Below are positions 18,196 to 26,043 of a stretch of DNA of 64,000 bases, in pieces. The DNA is from Pseudomonas fluorescens (GTDB taxonomy: Bacteria; Pseudomonadota; Gammaproteobacteria; Pseudomonadales; Pseudomonadaceae). The translations under genes and the position numbers were made by a program. Each line of letters begins with the position of its first letter. The stretch's first letter is position 1. The notes under the pieces were generated by a model. The model did not search any database and was not told the DNA's origin. It was given only the letters and a program-made list of their open reading frames with translations. The DNA is taken from assembly GCF_005938625.1 (NCBI RefSeq), contig NZ_VCNJ01000029.1, forward strand, positions 1 through 64,000, given 5' to 3'.

Positions 18196-19686
18196 ATGAC
18201 AACGACCCGCAACGACTGGGAACAACGCTTCCAGTCCCTGACCATCGAAGCCCGCGCGTTCATCAACGGTGAATACCGCCCGGCCATCAGTGGCGACACG
18301 TTTGAATGCCTGAGCCCCGTCGACGGCCGTTTCCTCGCCTCCGTGGCCAGCACCGATGAAGCCGACGCCAACCTCGCCGTCGAAGTCGCGCGCCAGTCTT
18401 TCGAGTCCGGCATCTGGGCGAAAAAAGCCCCGGCCGAGCGCAAGCGCATCCTGATCCGCTTCGCCGATCTGATCCTTCAGCACCAGGAAGAACTGGCGCT
18501 ACTGGAAACCCTCGACATGGGTAAACCGATCAGCGATTCGATGAGCATCGACATCCCGGCGACCGCCAACGCGATCCGCTGGAGCGCCGAAGCCATCGAC
18601 AAGATCTACGACGAAGTCGCCACCACCCCGCACGATCAACTTGGCCTCGTCACCCGCGAGCCATCCGGCGTGGTCGCGGCCATCGTGCCGTGGAACTTCC
18701 CGCTGATCATGGCCAGCTGGAAGTTCGCTCCAGCGCTGGCAGCGGGCAACTCGTTCATTCTCAAGCCATCGGAAAAATCGCCGCTGACCGCGATCCACAT
18801 CGCCCAGCTCGCGCTGGATGCCGGCATTCCGAAAGGCGTGTTCAACGTCTTGCCGGGCTTCGGCCACACCGTCGGCAAGGCGTTGGCGTTGCACATGGAC
18901 GTCGACGTGCTGGCCTTCACCGGCTCCACGGCGATTGCCAAGCAACTGATGATTTATGCAGGCCAAAGCAACATGAAACGCGTCTGGCTCGAAGCAGGGG
19001 GCAAGAGCCCGAACGTGGTGTTTGCCGACGCACCGGATTTGCGCGCGGCAGCACAAGCAGCGGCCGGCGCCATTGCCTTCAACCAGGGCGAAGTCTGTAC
19101 TGCGGGTTCACGTTTGCTGGTCGAACGTTCTATCCGCGAGCAGTTCATTCCGCTACTGGTGGAAGCGCTGCAAGCGTGGAAACCGGGTCATTCACTGGAT
19201 CCGGCAACCACCGTCGGTGCCGTGGTCGATCAGCGTCAACTCGACAACGTGCTGCGCTACATCAGCATCGGTCGCGAGCAGGGCGCCGAGCTGATTGCTG
19301 GCGGTCAACGCACCCTTGAAGAAACCGGCGGCCTCTATGTGCAACCGGCGATTTTCGACGGCGTGACCAATGCGATGACCATCGCCCAGGAAGAAATTTT
19401 TGGCCCAGTGCTGTCGCTGATCACCTTCGACACCGCCGAAGAAGCGCTGCAGATCGCCAACGACAGCATCTTCGGCCTCGCCGCCGGCGTGTGGACCAGC
19501 AACCTCAGCAAGGCGCACACCTTCGCCCGTGGCCTGCGCGCCGGCAGCGTCTGGGTCAACCAGTACGACGGCGGCGACATGACCGCACCGTTCGGTGGCT
19601 TCAAACAGTCGGGCAACGGCCGCGATAAATCGCTGCACGCGTTCGACAAGTACACCGAGCTGAAAGCGACCTGGATCAAGCTCTGA
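18196..19686 (+). CDS. puuC: Gamma-glutamyl-gamma-aminobutyraldehyde dehydrogenase
   Basis: A 496-residue NAD(P)-dependent aldehyde dehydrogenase. Motifs are VPWNFPL, LEAGGKSPN (general-base Glu) and FNQGEVCTAGSR (catalytic Cys). It oxidises the aldehyde made by the adjacent PuuB-type oxidase to gamma-Glu-GABA. The frame extends to 18040, but that part is the repeat element; ATG 18196 gives the family start MTTTRNDWEQR. The ribosome site before it is poor, which is unusual for this cluster. Confidence 0.9.
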   Translation: MTTTRNDWEQRFQSLTIEARAFINGEYRPAISGDTFECLSPVDGRFLASVASTDEADANLAVEVARQSFESGIWAKKAPAERKRILIRFADLILQHQEELALLETLDMGKPISDSMSIDIPATANAIRWSAEAIDKIYDEVATTPHDQLGLVTREPSGVVAAIVPWNFPLIMASWKFAPALAAGNSFILKPSEKSPLTAIHIAQLALDAGIPKGVFNVLPGFGHTVGKALALHMDVDVLAFTGSTAIAKQLMIYAGQSNMKRVWLEAGGKSPNVVFADAPDLRAAAQAAAGAIAFNQGEVCTAGSRLLVERSIREQFIPLLVEALQAWKPGHSLDPATTVGAVVDQRQLDNVLRYISIGREQGAELIAGGQRTLEETGGLYVQPAIFDGVTNAMTIAQEEIFGPVLSLITFDTAEEALQIANDSIFGLAAGVWTSNLSKAHTFARGLRAGSVWVNQYDGGDMTAPFGGFKQSGNGRDKSLHAFDKYTELKATWIKL

Positions 19687-19737
19687 TTTTCTACAGCGGT
19701 GGTCGCTCTTGATGAGCGACCTTCGGAGAACAATAAA

Positions 19738-21021
19738 ATGAAGCAACAACACGTAAACAGCTACTACGCCGCCACCCGCAACGAAGTCATCGACTTCCCG
19801 GTTCTGGAAGAGTCGGTCGAGTGCGATGTCTGCATCATCGGCGCCGGTTACACCGGCCTGTCCTCGGCGCTGTTCCTGACCGAAGCTGGCTACAAAGTGA
19901 CGGTGCTGGAAGCGGCGAAAGTCGGCTACGGCGCCAGCGGTCGCAACGGCGGTCAACTGGTCAACTCCTACAGCCGCGACGTCGACGTGATCGAAGAGCG
20001 CTACGGCGACAAGACTGCAGAAATCCTTGGCAGCATGATCTTCGAAGGCGCCGACATCATCCGCTCGCGCATCAAGGAATACGACATCAAGTGCGACTAC
20101 CGTCCGGGCGGTATCTTCGCGGCGATGAACAAAAAACAACTCAACGGTCTGGCCGAGCAAAAACGCGGCTGGGAACGTTATGGCAACCGCAATCTGAAGA
20201 TGCTCGACGCGGCTGAGATTCGTCGCGAAGTCGGCTCCGATGCTTACGTTGGTGGTCTGTTGGACATGCAGGGCGGCCACGTTCATCCGTTGAACCTGGC
20301 GCTCGGTGAAGCAGCGGCAATCACGCGTCTGGGCGGCAAGATCTACGAGCAATCGGCGGCCGTGGAAATCAAATATGGCGAGCCTAACGTCGTGCGTACA
20401 GCCAAAGGCCAGGTCCGCGCCAAGTACCTGCTGATCGCCGGCAACGCCTACCTGCCGCAAGGTCTGGACAACCGCGTCACCGCGAAAAGCATGCCGTGCG
20501 GTTCGCAGATCGTCGTCACCGAACCGTTGACCGAGAAACAGGCGCGCAGCCTGATCACCAACAACTACTGCGTCGAAGACTGCAACTACCTGCTGGATTA
20601 CTACCGCCTGACTGCCGACAACCGTCTGCTGTACGGCGGCGGCGTGGTCTACGGCGCGCGTGAGCCGGACGACATCGAACAACTGATCCGCCCGAAGATC
20701 CTCAAGACCTTCCCGCAGCTCAAAGACGTGAAAATCGATTACCGCTGGACCGGCAACTTCCTGCTGACCATGTCACGCATGCCGCAATTCGGCCGCATCG
20801 AGAAAAACGCCTACTACATGCAAGGCTACAGCGGCCACGGCGTCACCTGCTCGCACCTGGCCGGCAAACTGATCTCGGAAATGATCCGCGGCGACGCTGA
20901 GCGTTTCGATGCGTTCGCCTCGTTGCCGCACATGCCGATGATCGGCGGTCGCACCTTCTCCGCGCCACTGACCGCCCTCGGCGCCGTCTACTACTCGCTG
21001 CGCGACCGCTTCGGCCTCTAA
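19738..21021 (+). CDS. puuB: Gamma-glutamylputrescine oxidase (FAD)
   Basis: A 427-residue DAO-type flavoprotein. The dinucleotide-binding motif is CIIGAGYTGLSSALFLTEAG near residue 33. It oxidises gamma-glutamyl-putrescine to the aldehyde with oxygen. ATG 19738 has CGGAG upstream and starts the family-like MKQQHVNSYYAATRN. It is followed 10 bp later by a terminator, so it closes the puuA-puuC-puuB run. Confidence 0.9.
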   Translation: MKQQHVNSYYAATRNEVIDFPVLEESVECDVCIIGAGYTGLSSALFLTEAGYKVTVLEAAKVGYGASGRNGGQLVNSYSRDVDVIEERYGDKTAEILGSMIFEGADIIRSRIKEYDIKCDYRPGGIFAAMNKKQLNGLAEQKRGWERYGNRNLKMLDAAEIRREVGSDAYVGGLLDMQGGHVHPLNLALGEAAAITRLGGKIYEQSAAVEIKYGEPNVVRTAKGQVRAKYLLIAGNAYLPQGLDNRVTAKSMPCGSQIVVTEPLTEKQARSLITNNYCVEDCNYLLDYYRLTADNRLLYGGGVVYGAREPDDIEQLIRPKILKTFPQLKDVKIDYRWTGNFLLTMSRMPQFGRIEKNAYYMQGYSGHGVTCSHLAGKLISEMIRGDAERFDAFASLPHMPMIGGRTFSAPLTALGAVYYSLRDRFGL

Positions 21022-21030
21022 GTTACCTCC

Positions 21031-21063
21031 CCGGCGGCGGCCCAAGACCCCGCCGGTTTTTTT
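21031..21063 (+). terminator. Rho-independent terminator after puuB
   Basis: Stem CCGGCGG / CCGCCGG with a 12-base loop and a run of seven T. It ends the polyamine catabolic transcript. Confidence 0.85.
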
Positions 21064-21103
21064 CATCACACACCACCAATCCCAATGACACACCAAAGAT
21101 CAA

Positions 21104-21266
21104 ATTGTAGGAGTGAGCCTGCTCGCGATGAGGCCAGCCCAGCCACCATCCCTCCCACAGAAACACCACAAACCCTGTGGGAGCGAGCTTGCTCGCGAAG
21201 GCGGCCATCCAGTCAAAAATAATGCTGAATGTGCCACCCAATCGCGAGCAGGCTCACTCCTACAGG
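21104..21266. repeat. Three REPs: an outer matched pair with one REP between
   Basis: The outer arms (TTGTAGGAGTGAGCCTGCTC, and its complement ending at 21266) match each other. A third REP of the GTGGGAGCGAGCTTGCTCGC type lies between them near 21176-21205, in the same orientation as the left arm. The arrangement is not a simple REPIN. Confidence 0.85.
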
Positions 21267-21470
21267 TCCGTATTACCAAGGCCAGAAGGACTTTTGCCCC
21301 ACCGTCCATCGAACCTGCTGAGCAACACCGGCAAACGTGATTTAATAGCCGCCTTTCACGGTTCCGGGACACGGGAGCAACGTGATCCGCGCCCCTCGCG
21401 CGGCACCCGCCACCCACCCCCATTACCCGTGGGTCTGCGCGAGAACCGCCGAGCGGCGATCAGGCAAGGC

Positions 21471-21528
21471 AAAAACAGGCGAGGAAGCGGAGTGTAGGGC
21501 CCTACATGAGTATTCCGAGCCTGTTTTT
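21471..21528. promoter_or_regulatory. 58-bp interrupted palindrome upstream of puuR/pauR
   Basis: AAAAACAGGC...GCCTGTTTTT arms centred on GGGCCC at 21497-21502 with several internal matches. It lies 70-125 bp upstream of the regulator start. It could be an operator, an attenuator-like hairpin or a dispersed repeat; the sequence alone does not decide. Confidence 0.55.
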
Positions 21529-21595
21529 AACGCAGCATGATCGTCGCGCAGGCAGTTTTCGCGCAGAGCCTAAGTACTTCTCACATAAGGCAGTC

Positions 21596-22144
21596 ATGGA
21601 TACGGGTTCTCGACTCAAACTAGTACGCGAAAGCTACAAACTCTCCCAGCGCGAGCTGGCCCGGCGTAGCGGCGTGACCAATGCCACCATCTCCCTGATC
21701 GAACAGAATCGCGTCAGTCCCTCCGTCAGCTCACTGAAAAAGCTGCTCGAAGGCATACCGATGTCCCTGGCCGACTTCTTCACCTTCGACCAACCCCCGC
21801 GCGAACACCAATACGTCTTCCGCGCCAACGAACAACCCGACCTCGGCCGCCACGGCCTGCGCCTGCTGCTGATCGGCGCCTCGGTGCCAAGTCGCCAGAT
21901 GCGCCTGCTGCGTGAGCAATACGCACCGGGCGCGAGTTCTGGGGAAGAGCCGATTGTGCATGCTGAGGGCGAGGAGTGTGGGTTGGTGACCCGTGGCACG
22001 GTTGAGTTGACTGTGGATGGGTCGGTGAGTGTGTTGAACGCGGGGGATGGGTATTACTTTCCGACTACGCTGCCGCATAAGTTTCGGAATATCGGGGCGG
22101 ATGAGGCTGAGATCATTAGTGCGAATACGCCGGCGAATTTTTAA
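21596..22144 (+). CDS. PuuR/PauR-type regulator: XRE domain plus cupin
   Basis: A 182-residue regulator. The N-terminal helix-turn-helix (SQRELARRSGVTNATISLIEQ, residues ~19-40) is followed by a C-terminal cupin (EECGLVTRGTVEL...GDGYYFPTTLPHKF). PuuR of E. coli and PauR of Pseudomonas have this arrangement and control gamma-glutamylated polyamine genes. Its position behind puuB supports that role. ATG 21596 follows AAGG; the frame upstream of it runs into the 58-bp palindrome. Confidence 0.85.
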   Translation: MDTGSRLKLVRESYKLSQRELARRSGVTNATISLIEQNRVSPSVSSLKKLLEGIPMSLADFFTFDQPPREHQYVFRANEQPDLGRHGLRLLLIGASVPSRQMRLLREQYAPGASSGEEPIVHAEGEECGLVTRGTVELTVDGSVSVLNAGDGYYFPTTLPHKFRNIGADEAEIISANTPANF

Positions 22145-22218
22145 AGGCGATACCGATTAGTTTTGGTGTTAATTGATATGGCCCGGCAGCGGCCTATGTG
22201 CCGGGTTCTCAATGCGGA

Positions 22219-22791
22219 TTAAACTGGCTCGATGAACCATCTTCTGTCCAGTTCTCTAATGGTAAGCCCTGGCGTTTTTTTAAGCTCCTTGTGAAAGGCT
22301 TCTATTAATTCTCTGTAGTGGGATTCGATGTCTTTTACTTGTCCGCTTGCCATTTTCACGGTGCTGATGTTTGCACCATTGAGAACTCGCCGGTCTAATA
22401 TTGGCGCTAAATCAATGAGGTGTGCTGATAGCAAGGCAGATGCGTAGGAGGGACCTAGCCCTCTGATTTTGCTTGAGCTTTCTTGTGTTAATTTTATAAA
22501 AGCTGTACATGCTGTGGAGAAATCATTCAGTTCTGTCGGGTGCAGCGTTGATAGTGTTTTTTTATTGAAAGTGTCTTTGATTTCTTTTAGTGCCAGACTG
22601 TAGTGGTTAAGTTTGTCTTGAAGGGTTGATGCTGGCTCTGTAATTGACGCGTTACCACCTTTAAAGTTACTAACGTATAAGAGATCAATTATGGATAGTT
22701 CATGCGGTTGCTTTTTTTCATCTATGTATTTTGTGAAGTGAGCCAGCGCTTCGTTTAACATGTTCCACGTGGTTTCGGGTTTTCTTGCCAT
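22219..22791 (-). CDS. Unknown protein with helix-hairpin-helix-like core
   Basis: A 190-residue, mostly helical protein rich in Lys and Ser, encoded by DNA markedly more AT-rich than its neighbours. Residues ~111-140 (SKIRGLGPSYASALLSAH, then APILDRRV) resemble the helix-hairpin-helix and following Asp of HhH-GPD DNA glycosylase-like folds. That likeness is from motif pattern only and the rest matches no family I recognise. No signal peptide. It looks acquired by transfer, together with the gene at 23186. Confidence 0.65.
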   Translation of the reverse strand: MARKPETTWNMLNEALAHFTKYIDEKKQPHELSIIDLLYVSNFKGGNASITEPASTLQDKLNHYSLALKEIKDTFNKKTLSTLHPTELNDFSTACTAFIKLTQESSSKIRGLGPSYASALLSAHLIDLAPILDRRVLNGANISTVKMASGQVKDIESHYRELIEAFHKELKKTPGLTIRELDRRWFIEPV

Positions 22792-23185
22792 TTATTTTTT
22801 ACCTCTGCATTAGTAGCTGGCTTGTGAAGGAGTTGTTTTTTTGTACTGGATTGATAGGGGATAGACTATTCGCTTTGCTCCGTGAAAGGCAGTGAGGGTG
22901 TTTCAAGGTTTTGAATTCTATCTTACTGCTCGTCATCGAGAAAAAATGGGATATCGAAAGACCGTAGTGGAGCTTTTTGTAGACGTCCTTGAAGGTTGAA
23001 ATGTAACCAGCAACCAGGCATTACTAAAAGATCTTGCTACAGTGAAACTGTGTAGCAGGACTAGAGATTTCTGGTGCTGCTATTTTAGAATCTTTTGATT
23101 AGTATTGTTAAAAATTATCTTGGTTTTTGTTTGGTCCTGCTGGATTTTAAGTCGGGCTCTCATGGTGCAATGTGGATAAAATAAT
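22792..23185. other. AT-rich gap without a convincing gene
   Basis: 394 bp between two orphan genes. It has an imperfect hairpin near 23035-23059 (TTGCTACAGT / ACTGTGTAGCA) and a 17-codon frame at 22946 that reads like a coding remnant (MGYRKTVVELF...). Nothing else is supported. Confidence 0.5.
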
Positions 23186-23815
23186 TTAATTTATCTCTGT
23201 TACGGTCAATGTAGCAGGGTGGAGTTTGGTGATTGCGAGTTGGAAGGTTCTATTGTGCTTGCGGAATTTCCACACTGGCAGAGATTTATCCGCGCTTTTC
23301 ATGGTTACGATGCTGCTTTCGGAATCTGGTAGTTTTAGTTTAAGTCTTACAGTGTAGTTCGATTCAAATTCGCTGAAGTAGTCGATGCTGATGCGGATGC
23401 CTAATTGTTCATCTTGCCAAGGGAATTCGCGAGTCAGTTCTTGAGTTATAGGTTTGAACGGTGAAGGTATTTCATTAATGGTTTTGTTGATTTCTACATA
23501 TTTTTTCTGTAGGTCATTATATTTTTCGAACGTTACATATTTTTCATCTATTTGAGAGCGAGGTACATAATTTCTTTCAATCTCGTCTTTTTTTAAGTAA
23601 TCTGAAGAGATAGTTGACCTGGTTATATAGTTTGTTTCGACATCTTTTCGGAGGAGGTATTTTTCGTTGATGTCGGTTTTATATTCTACTGAGTCTGCTT
23701 GCACAAGTTTAAAGTCGAAGTATTTGAATACGGCGCCTGCGGCGCTTGTTAATACGACGAGGGCGATTATAAGTGGAGGCAGCTTGATTGTGATTGGTTC
23801 GATCCCAGTATTCAT
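23186..23815 (-). CDS. Membrane-anchored protein with five decapeptide repeats
   Basis: A 209-residue protein. One membrane segment (~13-32) is followed by residues 51-100, which form five consecutive ten-residue repeats of the pattern x-x-Tyr-hydrophobic-x-Arg/Lys-x-x-Ile-x (EKYLLRKDVE, TNYITRSTIS, SDYLKKDEIE, RNYVPRSQID, EKYVTFEKYN). These probably form a rigid stalk or coiled helix. The C-terminal ~85 residues look beta-rich and end in TLTVTEIN. The gene is AT-rich like its neighbour and has no recognised family. The repeats suggest a spacer that holds the C-terminal domain away from the membrane. Confidence 0.65.
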   Translation of the reverse strand: MNTGIEPITIKLPPLIIALVVLTSAAGAVFKYFDFKLVQADSVEYKTDINEKYLLRKDVETNYITRSTISSDYLKKDEIERNYVPRSQIDEKYVTFEKYNDLQKKYVEINKTINEIPSPFKPITQELTREFPWQDEQLGIRISIDYFSEFESNYTVRLKLKLPDSESSIVTMKSADKSLPVWKFRKHNRTFQLAITKLHPATLTVTEIN

Positions 23816-24203
23816 TCTTTAGTCCTTCTGGTGGTTGCTTGTATTTTGTTCGCTTCATAACGGTGTTCTTTGTTAACTACAGCGAAACAGAGTCAGATCT
23901 ATTTTTTAACTTAGTTATAGAGTGGTATTAGAATGCCATTATTTTTACGCAATTGGAAGAGATGCACTTCACGTGTCGCGGGATGCATAGTGAATTGTTA
24001 CATTCGGTTTAGGGGGATTCATAAGTAAATCGTGAGACAGTTCCTTCGAGCATGGGTATTTCCTTCTGGTGATTCAATCCTCACAGTTGAGGGGCGTCGA
24101 GACACAGAATCTGTTCTATTTGTGACCATTCGTCCGCCACAATGCACCTTCGCCTCACACCTTCTTCCAATGCTGTAACTCCCCACACAAAGGAAGAGCC
24201 ACC
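23816..24203. other. AT-rich gap returning to normal composition
   Basis: About 390 bp with no supported gene. It should hold the promoter of the minus-strand gene at 23186 and that of the small secreted protein at 24204. Base composition returns to the genome norm near 24080, which marks the right edge of the AT-rich insert. Confidence 0.5.
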
Positions 24204-24488
24204 ATGCTGAACCATAAAATCGCGGTGTTTACCCTCGCGGCGTTGCTTTCCGGCAGTTCGCTGTACGCGATCGCGGCCGGCGAGACGTCCACTCCAACGG
24301 CAAACGACGGCACCAGCCAGACTCGTGAGCCGGCGTCCCCAGCCACCAATGCCGATCCGGATGCCGATTCGCTGCCCAAAGGTGGGGATGGCGGCAAGAC
24401 GGATAACGGACCGGTGCCTTCTGCCACCAAACCCAGTGGTGCTGGGCAATCAACCGGTAGCAGCAGTGGCGGAAGCGGCGGCGGTTGA
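24204..24488 (+). CDS. Small secreted low-complexity protein
   Basis: 94 residues. A signal peptide (cleavage after about AIAAG) is followed by a disordered Thr/Pro/Ser/Gly/Asp-rich tail ending in a GGSGGG run. An AAGGAAG ribosome site precedes the ATG and a strong terminator follows. Composition suggests an unstructured periplasmic or surface protein; the function is unknown. Confidence 0.65.
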   Translation: MLNHKIAVFTLAALLSGSSLYAIAAGETSTPTANDGTSQTREPASPATNADPDADSLPKGGDGGKTDNGPVPSATKPSGAGQSTGSSSGGSGGG

Positions 24489-24503
24489 TGGATATCGCGT
24501 ACT

Positions 24504-24535
24504 AAAAAGCCCGGTCCTTTTGAGCCGGGCTTTTC
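24504..24535. terminator. Bidirectional Rho-independent terminator
   Basis: Stem AAAAGCCCGG / CCGGGCTTTT, with T-runs on both strands, between the convergent genes ending at 24488 and 24567. Confidence 0.85.
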
Positions 24536-24566
24536 TTTGCCTGTCGCTAGCATGGATATCAGTCGT

Positions 24567-24998
24567 TTACTTCGTTTTCCAATGCCCGCCACCGTTCTCA
24601 CAATCAATCCGCGCCTGGGCCAAATGCTCCACGTCGTAGTAATACGTGGTTACTTGGGCGTTGTCGGGGATGTTCAATGCCTTGGCATTCTTGTCTTTGC
24701 TGGTGGAGTGCGGATTGGCCAGGGATTCCTGGGTTATGGTAGCGATGCACGAGGCCTGGTAATGGTCGGCACAGTGTTCGACCTTGGTTTTAGTGCTGCT
24801 GAGCATGTCCTTGCTTTCGTTGCTGCACGACCAGTCAATTGAGTTGATCGGCATGCCTTCGTATTCATAACAACTATGGGTTTCCACCGCTGGCACCGAG
24901 GCGCTGGAGGATTGGGTCTGGACGTCGCAGCCTTCGGCCATGACGCAGGTGGGGATGATGGCGAAGGTGGCGAGCAGAAGCAGGAAGCGAATGTTCAT
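24567..24998 (-). CDS. Secreted cysteine-containing protein of unknown function
   Basis: 143 residues with a signal peptide (MNIRFLLLLATFAIIPTCVMA). The mature part has several spaced cysteines (GCDV, HSCYEY, WSCSN, EHCADH, ASCIAT, IDCEN) that could form disulfides in the periplasm. ATG 24998 has AGAGGAAAT upstream, which decides it over the frame to 25136. No family is recognised. Confidence 0.65.
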   Translation of the reverse strand: MNIRFLLLLATFAIIPTCVMAEGCDVQTQSSSASVPAVETHSCYEYEGMPINSIDWSCSNESKDMLSSTKTKVEHCADHYQASCIATITQESLANPHSTSKDKNAKALNIPDNAQVTTYYYDVEHLAQARIDCENGGGHWKTK

Positions 24999-25164
24999 CG
25001 GGATTTCCTCTTCAGGGGCGCCGGGTCTGATCGATGATTTTGGCGCTCTAAAGTTTCGATGCGGCGTAGAGGAGGGAGGTTCCATCGGGTTTTTGATTTG
25101 CTCCCGTGGCGTACACTGCGAAACAATCGGAAACATTCAGCGCCCAAGGAATGGAACATCGCCC

Positions 25165-25554
25165 ATGATCGAAATCGGCAGCCGCAATAACGCGCCCCCC
25201 GCACAGCATCCGTTCCACGACATCTATCTGTTTCACATTGACCCTGCAAAGCCAGACACGCCTTTCTGTTTCGAGCAGTCGATGGCCGGCGGGCATATGG
25301 AGCATGGCGGTGCTCGGTGGTTGGCGCTGGATGAGCTGGACGCCTGGCCCGGTGAGTGGCGTGAGCATTTGAATAAGGCTGATTGCGCGTGGGTTGCCGA
25401 GTTGATCGATGCCCATCCTAAAGCCGATCAGGCTGGTTTGGTGTCGCTGATCCTTCAGCGGCATTGCGGGTCAGCGAAGCCAGTCGGGCGTCTCAAGGCC
25501 ATCGGCAACTGGCTCAAACGCAACATCCATGTCGGCGGCCGCTACGGCGTTTAA
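25165..25554 (+). CDS. Hypothetical protein, 129 residues
   Basis: Starts MIEIGSRNNAPPAQHPFHDIYLFHID and ends NIHVGGRYGV; likely cytosolic. ATG 25165 is chosen because the frame upstream overlaps the divergent secreted-protein gene. The next gene begins 15 bp after its stop with a CGGAG ribosome site, so the two are probably co-transcribed. The family is not recognised. Confidence 0.6.
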   Translation: MIEIGSRNNAPPAQHPFHDIYLFHIDPAKPDTPFCFEQSMAGGHMEHGGARWLALDELDAWPGEWREHLNKADCAWVAELIDAHPKADQAGLVSLILQRHCGSAKPVGRLKAIGNWLKRNIHVGGRYGV

Positions 25555-25569
25555 CCCTCGGAGAACCCC

Positions 25570-25992
25570 ATGACCCAGACACTCGAACGTGCAATCGCCA
25601 TCGCCGCCACGGCCCACGCCGGACAGGTCGACAAGGGCGGCGCGCCGTACATTCTGCATCCGCTGAAAGTCATGTTGCGCATGACCACATTGGAAGAACG
25701 CATCGTCGCTGTGCTGCACGATGTGGTTGAGGATTGCGGTGTCAGCCTCGATGATCTACGCAAAGAAGGCTTCAGCGGAGACGTTTTGAGCGCTATTGAA
25801 TCCGTGACCAAAGTGCCGGGCGAATCCTATGAAGACTTCGTCGACCGCGCCGCACAGAACCCGATCGGGCGGGTGGTGAAACTGGCGGATCTGGAAGAGA
25901 ACAGCGACCTGTCGCGGATTGCCTCGCCAAGTTGGGAAGATCTCGAACGAATCGAAAAATACCGCCGCGCGATTGGCCGGTTGCGCGGGTAA
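25570..25992 (+). CDS. Small HD-domain hydrolase, RelA/SpoT-HD-like
   Basis: 140 residues made of one HD domain. The metal-site residues follow the SpoT/MESH1 pattern: HAGQ (His16), HP (His30-Pro31), LHDVVED (His50-Asp51) and KLAD (Asp near 102). Stand-alone HD proteins of this kind hydrolyse (p)ppGpp or related nucleotides, such as NADPH in animal MESH1. The actual substrate cannot be told here. It lacks the synthetase, TGS and ACT domains of full SpoT. Confidence 0.8.
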   Translation: MTQTLERAIAIAATAHAGQVDKGGAPYILHPLKVMLRMTTLEERIVAVLHDVVEDCGVSLDDLRKEGFSGDVLSAIESVTKVPGESYEDFVDRAAQNPIGRVVKLADLEENSDLSRIASPSWEDLERIEKYRRAIGRLRG

Positions 25993-26043
25993 AAACAAAT
26001 AAATCCCCTGTAGTGTGTCAGGTAAATTGCCAGGAAGGCGACT

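Noticed and set aside
24081..24607. Minus-strand frames over the small secreted protein
   Set aside because: They overlap a gene with signal peptide, ribosome site and terminator; the frames themselves have none.
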